Made by a program: the position numbers and the translations under genes. This document shows, piece after piece, positions 41,666 to 51,653 of a stretch of 64,000 nt of DNA. Position 1 is the stretch's first letter, and each line of letters opens with the position of its first letter. The notes under the pieces are model-generated. The model saw nothing but the letters and a program-made list of their open reading frames with translations. It ran no database searches and was not told the origin of the DNA. This DNA is from Oscillatoria sp. FACHB-1407 (GTDB taxonomy: Bacteria > Cyanobacteriota > Cyanobacteriia > Elainellales > Elainellaceae): the NCBI RefSeq assembly GCF_014697545.1, contig NZ_JACJSA010000007.1, forward strand, positions 248,001 to 312,000. Reading direction: 5' to 3'.

Positions 41666-43375
41666 TTAACTGCCTGCACGCGCCTCTTCAGGAGGAATAA
41701 AGCCAGGTGGCGATTCGACGTTTGTCTCTTGTTCTTCAGCATCGACTTCAGGGTTGCGATCGCCCATTCCATAGTCATAGGGACCACTGACCAATACGGG
41801 CGTTACCTCAAAATTTTCGATGGGAGGTGGAGAGGTTGTCATCCACTCCAGGGTCAAACCGCGCCAGGGATTGTTACCTGCCTTCTCGCCATACAGCCAA
41901 CTCCAGACCGCATTCACCAGGAAAGGAATGGTAGATACCGCCAAAATGTAAGACCCAACTGTACAGATCATGTTCAGATCCGCAAATTTGGGGTCATACA
42001 TGGCAACACGACGGTTCATCCCCAACAAGCCCAACTCGTGCATGGGCATAAAGGTGAGGTTCATGCCAATGAAGGTCAAGACAAAGTGAACAATACCCCA
42101 GGTTTCGTTCACCATACGTCCTGTCATCTTAGGGAACCAGTGGTAGACGGCAGCGTAGATGCCAAACACACTGCCACCAAACAGCACGTAATGAATGTGT
42201 GCCACCACAAAATAGGTGTCGTGGACGTGGATGTCAAAAGGCACTGATGCCACCATGACTCCAGTGATGCCGCCAATGACAAACATCGAGATAAAGCCCA
42301 GTGCAAATAACATCGCACTGTTGAGGCTGATTTTGCCGCCCCAAATTGTGCCCAGCCAACCAAAGACTTTGATCCCTGTTGGCACCGCGATTACCATCGT
42401 CGTGATCATGAAGAACATCCGCAACCACGCCGGGGTGCCGCTGGTAAACATGTGGTGCGCCCACACAATCAAGCCCAAAAAGCTAATGGCGATGCTGGAA
42501 TAGGCGATCGCCCGATAGCCAAACAGAGGTTTGCGGGAATGCACTGGCAAAATCTCAGAAATCGCACCAAACAGCGGCAAGATCATAATGTAAACCGCTG
42601 GGTGGGAATAAAACCAGAACATATGCTGATACACAATTGGGTCGCCGCCCCCGGTCGGGTTAAAGAAGGCAGTTCCCGCCAGCAGGTCAAACGCCAACAA
42701 AATCAATGCGCCTGCCAATACAGGAGTGCCAATTAAGATCAGCCCAGAGGTTGCCAGCATCGACCAGCAAAACAGCGGCATGTCATTGATGCCCATCCCG
42801 GGAACGCGCATCCGCAAAATGGTCACTAAAAAGTTGAGTGCTCCCAAAATAGAGGAGGTTCCTAACCCCAGCAACCCCAAAATCCAGATACCTTCACCCA
42901 CTTTGCCCGATACCAGACTCAAGGGGGGGTAGGATGTCCAGCCCGCTTGTGGCGGTTCCAAAAAGAAGCTCAGAACCAGTGCCAATCCTGCCGGAACGAT
43001 CATCCAGAAGGCAACCCCGTTGAGCTTGGGGAATGCCATATCCTTTGCCCCTACCATCAGGGGAATCATATAGTTTGCCAATCCGGCTCCGGCAGGAATA
43101 ATCCACAGAAAGATCATAATAGTGCCGTGCAGGGTCAACATGCCGTTGTAAACATCAGGGGCAACCAGATCAGAGGCGGGTGTTGCCAACTCGGTACGAA
43201 TGGCGGTCGCCAATGTACCCCCAATCAGATAAAAGAAGAAAGCCGTTACCAGGTATTGAATACCAATCACCTTGTGATCGGTGCTGAATAAAAAATACTC
43301 CCACCACTTGCGTTCCGGTGGTGTTTCATGAACCACAGGCGGCGTTGCGGTGGATTGCCATTCTGCTTGAGTCAT
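41666..43375 (-). CDS. ctaD: Cytochrome c oxidase subunit I
   Basis: 569 residues, twelve transmembrane helices. Heme a, heme a3 and CuB ligands are recognisable: LHGTIMIFLW, WFYSHPAVYIMILP (His-Tyr crosslink region), WAHHMFTSG (CuB His pair) and VVAHIHYVLFGGSVFG. It reduces O2 to water and pumps protons, taking electrons from subunit II. The C-terminus carries a hydrophilic tail rich in Glu, as in other cyanobacteria. Downstream of ctaC (61-bp gap) and upstream of ctaE (97 bp), all on the minus strand. Confidence 0.97.
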   Translation of the reverse strand: MTQAEWQSTATPPVVHETPPERKWWEYFLFSTDHKVIGIQYLVTAFFFYLIGGTLATAIRTELATPASDLVAPDVYNGMLTLHGTIMIFLWIIPAGAGLANYMIPLMVGAKDMAFPKLNGVAFWMIVPAGLALVLSFFLEPPQAGWTSYPPLSLVSGKVGEGIWILGLLGLGTSSILGALNFLVTILRMRVPGMGINDMPLFCWSMLATSGLILIGTPVLAGALILLAFDLLAGTAFFNPTGGGDPIVYQHMFWFYSHPAVYIMILPLFGAISEILPVHSRKPLFGYRAIAYSSIAISFLGLIVWAHHMFTSGTPAWLRMFFMITTMVIAVPTGIKVFGWLGTIWGGKISLNSAMLFALGFISMFVIGGITGVMVASVPFDIHVHDTYFVVAHIHYVLFGGSVFGIYAAVYHWFPKMTGRMVNETWGIVHFVLTFIGMNLTFMPMHELGLLGMNRRVAMYDPKFADLNMICTVGSYILAVSTIPFLVNAVWSWLYGEKAGNNPWRGLTLEWMTTSPPPIENFEVTPVLVSGPYDYGMGDRNPEVDAEEQETNVESPPGFIPPEEARAGS

Positions 43376-43436
43376 ACGTGCTGGGTTCTCGTGATATTAA
43401 ATGGCTTGTCAGGGCAAGTTTAGAAAGTACAAAATC

Positions 43437-44441
43437 TCAGGGCGTGACCGAGGGATGTGTGTGTAGTTGCGCCAGAGCTTCAGGGGAAATCGCTTTGCCC
43501 ATCGTGTGATCCACAATTGGGGTTAAGTAGTCTGCTTCTGAGCGGTCTTCCGAACGCATTGCCACTACTTGAGCAGTGTTGTCATTGCTGGCGACCTGTT
43601 GTTGTAACCAACCGTCAAACTCATCAGACGAGTGAACAAACAACTTGGCAGCCATTGCACCGTGATAAGGACCACACAACTCAGCGCAGACAATGGGGTA
43701 TTCTCCCTCTCGCGTCGGCTTAAAGCGCAGCTCTGCGTCACGTCCTGGAATCGCGTCTTGCTTGAGGCGAAACTCTGGCAACCAAAATGCATGAAGCACG
43801 TCCTGCGCCTTGATGTTCAACTGCACCTCTTTGCCAACAGGGACGTGAAGCTCACCCGTTGTAACGCCGCTCGCAGGATAGGTAAAGATCCAGGCATATT
43901 GCAGCCCCATCACGTCAACCACTAAATCGGCTGCTCTGCCCTCGTCAGCAGGCATTGCCCCAATTCCCAGTGCCATGTGGTGATGTCCCGGCATTTTAGG
44001 TTTGGGAGATGCAATTAAACCTGTCGCTTCATCACCGGGCACCATGGCAACCTGAGCTACTCCTGGGTCAAGGGCTGCGTTGGGGTCAAAGCCACCCAGG
44101 CGATTGTAGACCTCAAAGCTGTAAACCCCAATCACCAACACAACTACAGCCGGAATCGCAGTCCAGACAATCTCTAACGGGATATTGCCATGAATCGGTG
44201 GACCGTCAGCCTGATCACCAGCGCGACGACGGAACTTAAATACAGAAATAACCAGAATGCCTTGTACGAGTAGAAAAAGTCCGACGGACACCGTCATCAT
44301 CGTGTTAAACAGCCCATCAATAATGGCAGCTTCTTCTGAAGCGGCTATGGGCAGCAAACCGTGATTTTGTCCGTACCAAATGCTAACTAGCGTCAAGGCG
44401 ATGCCAGCCAACATTGTGAGGATATTACTTGGAATGTTCAC
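43437..44441 (-). CDS. ctaC: Cytochrome c oxidase subunit II
   Basis: 334 residues, starting with a GTG at 44441. Two N-terminal transmembrane helices anchor a periplasmic/lumenal cupredoxin domain. The CuA ligands are in VCAELCGPYHGAM (~225-237) together with an upstream His in VLHAFWLPEF. It accepts electrons from cytochrome c6 or plastocyanin and passes them to subunit I. First gene of the minus-strand ctaCDE unit, divergent from ctaA; the 410-bp gap must hold promoters for both. Confidence 0.96.
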   Translation of the reverse strand: MNIPSNILTMLAGIALTLVSIWYGQNHGLLPIAASEEAAIIDGLFNTMMTVSVGLFLLVQGILVISVFKFRRRAGDQADGPPIHGNIPLEIVWTAIPAVVVLVIGVYSFEVYNRLGGFDPNAALDPGVAQVAMVPGDEATGLIASPKPKMPGHHHMALGIGAMPADEGRAADLVVDVMGLQYAWIFTYPASGVTTGELHVPVGKEVQLNIKAQDVLHAFWLPEFRLKQDAIPGRDAELRFKPTREGEYPIVCAELCGPYHGAMAAKLFVHSSDEFDGWLQQQVASNDNTAQVVAMRSEDRSEADYLTPIVDHTMGKAISPEALAQLHTHPSVTP

Positions 44442-44851
44442 GGCTAAATTAAATTACCTAATGCTTCTTACCACGTTAGAACAGCAAATCAATTCAGACC
44501 AATTCAGATCAACAAAAAAGACCTATCTTTAGGAATTTCTTTAGGATCAGGGAGCTTTTTTACCTCTATTTAGTGATGATAACTACAACCGGAAAGGAAA
44601 CGTGTATTTATGTAAACAAGCTGAAACAAATATAAATTATCATTTCTAATTTCTTCTTTAAGAAATAAGTGGGACAATCCGAAGATTTTCTAAAAGCTCT
44701 GTCAATTCTGAATAGCATCACTAAAGTAGTAAAAAGTAGCGATTAAATTACCTCGTTCGCTAGCTGAAGTTACGGCTCGGCTTGAGATTAACTTTAGTGT
44801 TTTTTAATGTTTGATGCGTAATGAATTTCTATTTGTTTGGAGGCACGGAGA
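44442..44851. promoter_or_regulatory. Divergent intergenic region between ctaC and ctaA
   Basis: 410 bp, AT-rich. No gene seen. It must contain start regions for ctaCDE and ctaA; no consensus element was convincing. GGAGG at 44839-44843 serves the ctaA ATG. Confidence 0.5.
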
Positions 44852-45820
44852 ATGACTGATTCTGTGATTCATCAACGTGCCTTAGATGCAGGTGATATTA
44901 CTCGCTCTTCAGAGGTTTTAAGACCTGTTGATCACATTCGAAAGTTGATCTGGAAAATTGCGATCGCCACCCTAATTTTGATGGCAATTGGCAGCGCAAC
45001 ACGGGTCATGAACGCTGGGCTTGCCTGCCCAGACTGGCCCCTTTGCTATGGCACGTTGTTTCCCAGTCAACAGATGAATTTCCAGGTGTTTTTAGAGTGG
45101 ATTCATCGTCTGGATGCCGCATTAATCGGACTGATGGCGATCGCTCTGGTGGGTTTGAGTATCTGGTATCGCCAAGACTTACCGCAATGGACACCCTGGG
45201 GAGCAAGTTTTGCCCTGTTCCTAATTGTGTTTCAGGGGATCTTGGGTGGGTTGACTGTCACCGAAATGCTGCGGTTTGACATCGTGACTGCGCACCTCGG
45301 CACTGCCCTCCTGTTTTTTATGACCCTGCTGATCATGGGTACTGCACTGATGCCTTATCAAGGGACGGGTACTGCTGGACGGTTACCGTGGATTAGTTTC
45401 AGTGCCGCGTTGCTGATTTATTTGCAAAGCCTCACAGGTGCTCTCGTCGGTTCACAGTGGGCACTGCATCAATGTCTCTCGATCGCCCAACTATGTAGCG
45501 TGATGAACAGTCACCTCGTAGGTGTGATGCCCACCAGTGTCATGGTGATTATCCTGGTGACGCTGGCATGGCGCACCCCTGCGCTGCACCCGGTGCTACG
45601 ACAACTTGCTAATAGTGCCGCTGGGTTGCTCCTGATGCAACTTGTGTTGGGGGTCTCCACATTTCGATTACACCTCCAGGTCGAGTTGTTGACGGTGGCG
45701 CACCAGTTTGTGGGAGCCGCTCTTTTAGGCACCCTGATCTGTTTCACAATTTTGGGTTGGCGTGATAGCAGCCAGAGTAAAACTGCCTTCCGTCATGCTC
45801 TGGAGAGCGTTGAACCCTAA
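44852..45820 (+). CDS. ctaA: Heme A synthase (COX15/CtaA)
   Basis: 322 residues from the ATG at 44852, preceded by GGAGG. Eight transmembrane helices. Signatures: IGSATRVMNAGLACPDWPLC (~47-66), EWIHRLDAALIGL (heme His and its Arg-Leu context), MLRFDIVTAHLGTALLFF and TVAHQFVGAAL. The cysteine pair in the first external loop (ACPDWPLC) is conserved. It oxidises heme O to heme A for CtaD. Divergent from ctaC and followed by ctaB, 120 bp apart, probably one transcript. Confidence 0.95.
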   Translation: MTDSVIHQRALDAGDITRSSEVLRPVDHIRKLIWKIAIATLILMAIGSATRVMNAGLACPDWPLCYGTLFPSQQMNFQVFLEWIHRLDAALIGLMAIALVGLSIWYRQDLPQWTPWGASFALFLIVFQGILGGLTVTEMLRFDIVTAHLGTALLFFMTLLIMGTALMPYQGTGTAGRLPWISFSAALLIYLQSLTGALVGSQWALHQCLSIAQLCSVMNSHLVGVMPTSVMVIILVTLAWRTPALHPVLRQLANSAAGLLLMQLVLGVSTFRLHLQVELLTVAHQFVGAALLGTLICFTILGWRDSSQSKTAFRHALESVEP

Positions 45821-45940
45821 CGTCTGCTGAAATCTCACCTTCACTAGACCCGTTCAGTGTCTTGTTCGCTCAGCTCCTCAAATCTATCTATCGTGCTTTG
45901 ACCAGCCCTAAAACTCATCACTCGTTAGGAATTTAAGCTG

Positions 45941-46930
45941 ATGCATGAAACCGCTTTTGCCGGAACAACTCGCCACCATCGCAACTTCTGGCAAGTCATT
46001 CAGAGTTACTGGCAACTCACCAAACCCCGCATTATTGTCTTGTTGTTGATCACGACCGCAGGCAGCATGTGGATTGCTGCAAAGGGAGAAGTTGATCCCC
46101 TCTTGCTGATCGTGACTTTGTTGAGTGGTGCGCTGGCTGCCGCCTCAGCCAACACAATTAACTGTCTCTACGATCGCGACATTGATTATGAGATGGAACG
46201 CACTCGCCATCGCCCCTTGCCATCTGGTCGTGTGCAGCCCCGTGACGCACTCATTTTTGCGATCGCCCTGGCTTTGATTTCCTTTTCGCTACTGACGGTC
46301 TTTGCCAACTTGTTGAGTGCGATGTTAGCAATGTCTGGCATCGTCACTTATGTTCTGGTCTACACCCACTGGCTCAAACGCCACAGCACTCAAAACATTG
46401 TGATTGGGGGTGCGGCGGGTGCCATTCCGCCATTAGTCGGTTGGGCTGCTGTCACTGGCGACTTGGGTTGGGCAGCCTGGGTATTTTTCGCCATTATCTT
46501 TTTCTGGACGCCACCCCACTTCTGGGCACTGGCGATGATGATTCGAGAAGATTACGCTAAAGTCGGTGTGCCGATGCTCCCGGTGGTCGTGGGCGAGGAA
46601 CCAACCGCTCGACAAATCTGGATTTATACCCTGTTGCTAATTCCTGTGACGCTGTTGCTGGTCTATCCCCTGCATACGATGGGTACGGTCTACATGGCGA
46701 TCGCCCTCCTTCTGGGTGGCATCTTTGTTGCCAAAGCGTGGGCACTACTCCAGCAACCGACTGATTTGGGTCTGGCGCGATCGCTGTTTAAGTACTCCAT
46801 CTTTTACATGATGCTGTTGAGTGCAGGAATGGCGATTGATAGTCTACCCATCACCCACCAACTCACGGCTGTAGCCGCTGACTATCTCAACACCTGGGTC
46901 AGCACGGTTGCCAGCATAATGATGGGATAA
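45941..46930 (+). CDS. ctaB: Protoheme IX farnesyltransferase (heme O synthase)
   Basis: 329 residues, a UbiA-type prenyltransferase with seven to nine helices. Polyprenyl-diphosphate motifs: [20 protein letters not shown] (~86-105, the NDxxD-like first Asp cluster) and [17 protein letters not shown] (~141-157). It attaches a farnesyl group to heme b to give heme O, the substrate of CtaA upstream. Together ctaA and ctaB supply heme A to the oxidase encoded by ctaCDE across the divergent promoter. Confidence 0.96.
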   Translation: MHETAFAGTTRHHRNFWQVIQSYWQLTKPRIIVLLLITTAGSMWIAAKGEVDPLLLIVTLLSGALAAASANTINCLYDRDIDYEMERTRHRPLPSGRVQPRDALIFAIALALISFSLLTVFANLLSAMLAMSGIVTYVLVYTHWLKRHSTQNIVIGGAAGAIPPLVGWAAVTGDLGWAAWVFFAIIFFWTPPHFWALAMMIREDYAKVGVPMLPVVVGEEPTARQIWIYTLLLIPVTLLLVYPLHTMGTVYMAIALLLGGIFVAKAWALLQQPTDLGLARSLFKYSIFYMMLLSAGMAIDSLPITHQLTAVAADYLNTWVSTVASIMMG

Positions 46931-46934
46931 GACG

Positions 46935-47109
46935 TAAGGCAAAAGGCTGAGGGATGAAGGATTAAGTCATCAAAGCGCGATCGCTTTTTTCTCTTCGCGG
47001 CTCATTCTCATCCCTTATTCTTTTCTCTTAGCGTTTATCCTTCATCCCTTATTCTTTTCTCTTAGCCTTTATCTCTTAGCGTTTATCCTTTATCTCTTAG
47101 CCTTTTTTA
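46935..47109. repeat. STRR of CTTTATC/CTTAGCG/CTTCATC heptamers
   Basis: A long array (CTTTTCTCTTAGCGTTTATC repeated with variants) lies between the convergent ctaB and LRR genes and may serve as spacer or terminator. Confidence 0.85.
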
Positions 47110-48801
47110 TCACTCCGTTTCCCCAGGTGGCAAAGATGGAGGGCTAGCCTGAGGGATTGGTCTGAGGATCGGCACGGGGGGCAGTCGGTAGCTGGGGATA
47201 GGGGGTAGCGGCACGATGAAAGTAGGTAGCGGCGGCAGCCCGCTATCAGTCCCTAGATCCGTTGCCAGTCCACGCCGCTGAATCGAGTTCAGATTGCTCA
47301 CAGGATTGCCCGCCAAACGCACGTAATAGAGTCGCCTCAGCGATCGCAACGGGGCTACATCACGAACGCGGTTGTTGCGCAGGTCTAAAAAGCCCAAGTT
47401 GGAGAGCGATCGCAAGGTCGTAATGCTTGAGATGCGGTTGTTGTTCAGGGCAAGTACCTCAAGACGAGTCAGCGATCGCAATGGGTTCAGATCAGCAATT
47501 TGGTTCTCACCCAGTTGCAACTCGTTCAGATTGACCAGAGGCTGCAAATGGCTCACATTGGTGATGCGATTGCGGTTCAAGCTGAGGGTTTGTAACTGAG
47601 TCAGCGATCGCAACGGAGTGACATCTGTAATCTGGTTATGATTGAGCCTCAGTGTTTCCAACTGGGTTAGCGATCGCAATGGGGCAATATCAGTAACTTG
47701 ATTGTTTGCTAAGCCCAACCCGGTGAGTGCTGTGAGGGATTCCAAACCGTTGACGCGGGTGATGCGATTCTCACCTAAGTTGAGAAAGGTGAGACTGGTC
47801 AGCGATCGCAACGGAGCGGGATCAACAATTTGATTGTTATTGAGCGAAAGGTTCGTCAATTGGGTCAATGCCCCCAAGGGCGTGACGTCTGTAATCTGGT
47901 TGCGTTCTAAGCCCAGTGTGGTGAGTTGCGTTAAGGATGCCAGGGGACTGACATCTGTCACCGCATTACCCCGTAACCGGAGATGTTGTAACTGGGTCAG
48001 CGTCGCGATGGGAGCCAGGTCAGTGACCTTACAGCCCTCCAGACTCAACACTTGCAGGTTGGTCAGGGGGGTGAGTGGACTCAAACTCGTAACATCGTTT
48101 CCACTCAGGTGGAGTTGTGTTAATGCTGTTAAAGAGCTTAACGGGGTCAAATCTTGAATTCGGTTGTCTTTGAGGCTCAGAGAAGTCAGTTGAGTTAATT
48201 CAGCTAGAGGCGCAATATCAACGATGTTGCTGCTGTTCAACTCCAAAGTTGTGAGATGGGTTAGCGATCGCAGTGGGCTGAGATCTGCAATGCGATTGTT
48301 ATCGAGATACAGTGCTCTGAGATTGGTCAGAGGCTCTAGAGGACGCAGATCAGTAATTTCAGTTTGACCATCCCTAAAGTAAGCCGTCATCGGTCTGCCC
48401 GAAGAATTAAAGGGAGTTGGGTAACTCAACAACGGGAGTGGTGGTAGGAGCGGAGGCAGAAGGGGGACGGCAGAGAATTGTGGAGTTGAGTTTGTGGCTT
48501 GTGCCTCTTGTTGTTGGCGTAAATACAGGACATACGGGTTCAGCCTGAGATCGAGCGTTACCTGTTCAGGAGCCATTAACCGTTCGTTGGCTTCTGTGCA
48601 ATCCGTTGTGCCAACCGCTCTCAGCAATGCATTCACTGTGTCTCTTGCAGCCTGATCAATATTGGCGCGATAAAGACACCATTCTTCAAAGGTTTCAAAC
48701 GCTTCAGGGGCGACAGGTTGCGCCAAAGTTGGTAATTCAGCCGAGAATACAGCCACCAATGACAGACAGGTCGCTCTCAATTGCACATGGATGTGAGGCA
48801 T
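47110..48801 (-). CDS. Exported leucine-rich-repeat protein (internalin/SDS22-like)
   Basis: 563 residues. A signal peptide-like start (ATCLSLVAVFSAELPTLAQP) precedes a ~100-residue N-terminal domain with a Pro-rich linker. Sixteen consecutive 22-residue LRRs follow (residues ~150-505), of the form QITDVTPLRSLTQLQTLSLN. The C-terminal tail is Pro-rich. Such LRR arrays are curved binding surfaces; no enzymatic domain is present. It probably acts outside the cytoplasm in protein or surface interactions. Many repeats encode the SLT step with the HIP1-like CGATCGC sequence. Confidence 0.9.
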   Translation of the reverse strand: MPHIHVQLRATCLSLVAVFSAELPTLAQPVAPEAFETFEEWCLYRANIDQAARDTVNALLRAVGTTDCTEANERLMAPEQVTLDLRLNPYVLYLRQQQEAQATNSTPQFSAVPLLPPLLPPLPLLSYPTPFNSSGRPMTAYFRDGQTEITDLRPLEPLTNLRALYLDNNRIADLSPLRSLTHLTTLELNSSNIVDIAPLAELTQLTSLSLKDNRIQDLTPLSSLTALTQLHLSGNDVTSLSPLTPLTNLQVLSLEGCKVTDLAPIATLTQLQHLRLRGNAVTDVSPLASLTQLTTLGLERNQITDVTPLGALTQLTNLSLNNNQIVDPAPLRSLTSLTFLNLGENRITRVNGLESLTALTGLGLANNQVTDIAPLRSLTQLETLRLNHNQITDVTPLRSLTQLQTLSLNRNRITNVSHLQPLVNLNELQLGENQIADLNPLRSLTRLEVLALNNNRISSITTLRSLSNLGFLDLRNNRVRDVAPLRSLRRLYYVRLAGNPVSNLNSIQRRGLATDLGTDSGLPPLPTFIVPLPPIPSYRLPPVPILRPIPQASPPSLPPGETE

Positions 48802-48875
48802 AGATTTCTATCAGATCAACAGGCATGAAACCCTAGTTGATAACACCCTGCGATCGCCTCTTTCCTGAAAACCGC

Positions 48876-49583
48876 TTAGCCCTTGATCCTGAGTAATTGG
48901 CTGACCTCGTCCCAATTTAAAAAGTCCTGTAACAAAGCAGAGTATCCTGCCACATTGGGGTGTAGCCCATCAGCACAGAGACGCGATCGCCACCACGACT
49001 CGCCTCGTGACAACCACAGATCAAACAAGTCCAGGTAAGGAATCTCTCGCTCTAAACAGGCTAGTCGAGTTGCCTCTTTGTATTGATGTTGGTCGGCATG
49101 ATTGTAATAGAGCAAATCTGAGAAAGGCATCTTTGTCTCATCCACTGGAGTCATGCCAACAAAGATTACTTGACAGAGCCGCTGAGCCTGATCTAATAAA
49201 TCAGCCAGGTCTGTCTCAAAATCGTCAAACTCAGTAAAGTTGCGCCCATGCCGTCGCCCTACACGAGCAGAATCATTGACTCCAACCGACAAAATAATCA
49301 CATCCGGAACCCGGTGTCGCAGTTCTCCGCGATGGCGGAACTCATCCTCAAGCCGTCGTGCGACATGGCGCACCCCATCTCCGCGCACACCCAGGTTATA
49401 GAGCACATGCCCTACACTATCGGCTGCCATCCACTGGCGGCGCAACCGTTCCACCCAACCCCCTCCCTCCGGGTCGCCAAAACCATAAATCAGACTGTCT
49501 CCAAGCGCAACCAGTCGCAGGGGTTGAAGTTGATTGGGCGCGAGGAGCGATGACTGACTGGATTGACCAACTAAGGTTTGCAT
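48876..49583 (-). CDS. SGNH/GDSL-type hydrolase
   Basis: 235 residues. SGNH blocks: VALGDSLIYGFGDP (~30-43, nucleophile Ser), GVRGDGVRH (oxyanion Gly), LSVGVNDSARVG (oxyanion Asn, ~99-110) and LCADGLHPNVAGY (catalytic Asp-x-x-His, ~207-219). It would hydrolyse an ester such as a lipid or acylated sugar. No signal peptide is evident, so it is probably cytoplasmic. The insert after the nucleophile (GGGWVERLRRQWM) is common in cyanobacterial members. Confidence 0.9.
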   Translation of the reverse strand: MQTLVGQSSQSSLLAPNQLQPLRLVALGDSLIYGFGDPEGGGWVERLRRQWMAADSVGHVLYNLGVRGDGVRHVARRLEDEFRHRGELRHRVPDVIILSVGVNDSARVGRRHGRNFTEFDDFETDLADLLDQAQRLCQVIFVGMTPVDETKMPFSDLLYYNHADQHQYKEATRLACLEREIPYLDLFDLWLSRGESWWRSRLCADGLHPNVAGYSALLQDFLNWDEVSQLLRIKG

Positions 49584-50073
49584 GGAGGAAAGTTGTAAAA
49601 CGAACTACAAAAAAGATTCACCCTTGAAGGGACTTTAGCATCCAGTGTAAAACTTTTCAATTCTTCGCATATTGCAAGAAAACTACAGTCCCATATTCGT
49701 TTTCTACTATCAAAGGGACAAGAAACCAGGAAATTCGTTCAAAACTTACAGCTTGTCTCCGACGGCAAGCATCACTGAATAACATGAATTCGAGATCAGG
49801 ATTTTGGCAGTTGAACCCGCTGCTATAAGAACAAAACCAACCTGCGTCAGTTCGTCTAACTTTTGATCTTCAGCCGTCTGCGAAATCAGATTTGGCTCCG
49901 GTATCCGCGATCATTCGCCAGAGGCTGAACTGTACGGGTTTGACATGGCCAAACTCCTCCACTCCCCATCTACTGACACTGCGACAGATCGAATGACGGC
50001 TGATACACTAGATAAGAACTTGGGGCAGATTTCTGCGTCAGGTTTGTTGTCCATCTGTTTTCTGGGATTGCTT
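49584..50073. repeat. Gene-free region with dispersed repeat, upstream of rpoZ
   Basis: 49790-49930 is a diverged relative of 12765-12915 (shared TTGGCNGTTNAAC, CAAAACNNACCTGCGTC). 49930-49960 has GTACGGGTTTGACATGGCCA, similar to 51562-51590. An open frame from 49945 into rpoZ crosses this repeat and is not considered coding. Confidence 0.65.
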
Positions 50074-50316
50074 GTGGCTAAAAGTTCCTTACAAAAACGC
50101 TCAACTCTCGATGCATCTCAGTTGATGCGACGGGCAGAAGATTTAATTAATGCCGCTTCCAACCGCTATCGCATCACGGTGCAGGTGGCAAACCGGGCAC
50201 AACGTCGTCGTTTTGAAGAGTTTGATAGCTTAGACGATCCCAAAATGAAGCCAGTGATTCGGGCAATCATCGAGATGTCTGATGAGCTAACTCAGCCTGA
50301 AATTATCGGTGAATAA
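50074..50316 (+). CDS. rpoZ: RNA polymerase omega subunit
   Basis: 80 residues from a GTG at 50074, chosen because homology begins right after it ([18 protein letters not shown]). An in-frame ATG at 49945 would add 43 residues of repeat-derived sequence. The core [20 protein letters not shown] and [20 protein letters not shown] are highly typical of cyanobacterial RpoZ, which stabilises the beta' subunit (split gamma/beta' in cyanobacteria). It is followed by two conserved cyanobacterial genes with gaps of 17 and 3 bases, a probable operon. Confidence 0.9.
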   Translation: MAKSSLQKRSTLDASQLMRRAEDLINAASNRYRITVQVANRAQRRRFEEFDSLDDPKMKPVIRAIIEMSDELTQPEIIGE

Positions 50317-50333
50317 ATGTAGGTTAAGAACCT

Positions 50334-51011
50334 GTGCGATCGCTGAAAGTATTTTCATCGCTGCCAAAATCCTTAAAATATGCGGCTCTGGTATGGCTCA
50401 TACCAGGGCTGTTGTTCTTGTCTACGGCATTGCCACTGGCGGCTACATTCCCTACCTCTCAAGACCTTGGAAAGCAATCTGCTCAGCAGATGTTAGTCCA
50501 AGCTACTCCGGATGGGGCACCCCCCACAACTGAACGGGTTCGTCCTCTAGATGTGTGGCAGCAAGTGTATGAACGCTTGCCGGACTTGCCACGCGAAGAC
50601 CAATACATCAGCAGTGAGACGGGACAGATTGCTACGAGCAGTACGTTGATCAGTCGCTTAATTCGCTATCACACCTTTGTTCGGGGGCGATCGCCCAACT
50701 ATCGATTCGATTGGAAGCTTACCCTAGCCGATTACCTGGGTGTAAACGAATTGATCCGTTCTGCGGGCTACCCCGGTTATGACACGCTCACCGTCAATCC
50801 GCTCAGTGGCGATCGAGAGGCGATCGGTCAGCTAACCCGTGCTCAACGAGATACTTTAGTAAATGTTCTGGTTTCGGTGTTTACAACTGCAAATAACACT
50901 GCCTCACCCACTCCAACGACTCCATCTCGTCCCACGGCTACACCCCGTCCATCGGTCACTCCTCCAGTAATACAACCGCGTCCTGGTGATGCCCAACTCT
51001 TGCAACTCTGA
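50334..51011 (+). CDS. Exported protein of unknown function downstream of rpoZ
   Basis: 225 residues beginning with GTG at 50334. A signal peptide (LVWLIPGLLFLSTALPLAATF) precedes a ~130-residue conserved-looking domain with PREDQYISSETGQIATSSTL, PNYRFDWKLTLADYLGVNE and GYPGYDTLT. The C-terminal 40 residues are a Pro/Thr-rich low-complexity tail. No family was recognised. Position in a tight run with rpoZ and DUF1818 suggests co-transcription. Likely periplasmic or lumenal. Confidence 0.75.
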   Translation: MRSLKVFSSLPKSLKYAALVWLIPGLLFLSTALPLAATFPTSQDLGKQSAQQMLVQATPDGAPPTTERVRPLDVWQQVYERLPDLPREDQYISSETGQIATSSTLISRLIRYHTFVRGRSPNYRFDWKLTLADYLGVNELIRSAGYPGYDTLTVNPLSGDREAIGQLTRAQRDTLVNVLVSVFTTANNTASPTPTTPSRPTATPRPSVTPPVIQPRPGDAQLLQL

Positions 51012-51014
51012 GTT

Positions 51015-51380
51015 ATGGCACGTCAACTGAAACAGGGAGCAGGTTGGCAATTGGGTTGGAACCCAGATGCCTCCGATTACAAAGGCTTAGTTGGCACGGA
51101 TGAATGGGCGATCGAGCTAACCGAAGCCGAACTCGATGATTTTTGTCGTCTACTGCAACAATTGGCAGACACGATGGCTCAAATCGCAGCAGAGCTTATG
51201 GATGAGGAAAAGATAAGCTGCGAGGTCGAGAGCGACCTGTTATGGTTGGAGGCAGAAGGCTTTCCCCATGCCTATGCGCTGCGGTTGATCCTGCATACAG
51301 GACGACGCGCCCAAGGCTACTGGTCAGCGATCGCCGTCCCGGAGCTTATTCAAGCCGCTCAAACCCTCAAGGTTTTCTAA
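51015..51380 (+). CDS. DUF1818 family protein
   Basis: 121 residues. Starts with the family feature KQGAGWQLGWNPDASDYKGL and continues with DEWAIELTEAELDDFCRLLQ, ending ALRLILHTGRRAQGYWSAIA (residues ~88-107). DUF1818 is restricted to cyanobacteria and plastid-bearing lineages and has no known function. Three bases separate it from the upstream gene, so it is translated from the same transcript. Confidence 0.88.
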   Translation: MARQLKQGAGWQLGWNPDASDYKGLVGTDEWAIELTEAELDDFCRLLQQLADTMAQIAAELMDEEKISCEVESDLLWLEAEGFPHAYALRLILHTGRRAQGYWSAIAVPELIQAAQTLKVF

Positions 51381-51653
51381 GGATCGTGAATCAAATAATC
51401 TGAAAAACGGCAACCCCCTGTACGGGCGCGGCATTCGGCAGAGGGTTCTGAAACAATGGCAAGGACTTTTGACCGAATGTCACGCCCCTACGCCAGGAAT
51501 TACACCTTCATAAATTCGCGTTCCTTAGGATCGCGAATTAAACAATATGAGCAACCTCCTGGCTGTACGGGTTTGGCATTGCCAAACCCCTCCACAAAAA
51601 TTGCATTTTATTTAGTCCACCATCCTAATCACCAACGGTGATCAGCAATCAGG
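51381..51653. repeat. Gene-free region with a direct repeat pair
   Basis: GGATCGTGAATCAAATAAT (51382) and GGATCGCGAATTAAACAAT (51530) head two related segments, each continuing to CTGTACGGG and a GGCATT-type palindrome (TTTGGCATTGCCAAA at 51570). No gene. Confidence 0.6.

Noticed and set aside
49007-49627. Plus-strand frames opposite the SGNH hydrolase gene
   Set aside because: Shadow frames of a well-supported minus-strand gene with complete catalytic motifs.
49945-50073. 43-residue N-terminal extension of rpoZ
   Set aside because: The DNA belongs to a dispersed repeat, and RpoZ similarity begins just after the GTG at 50074.
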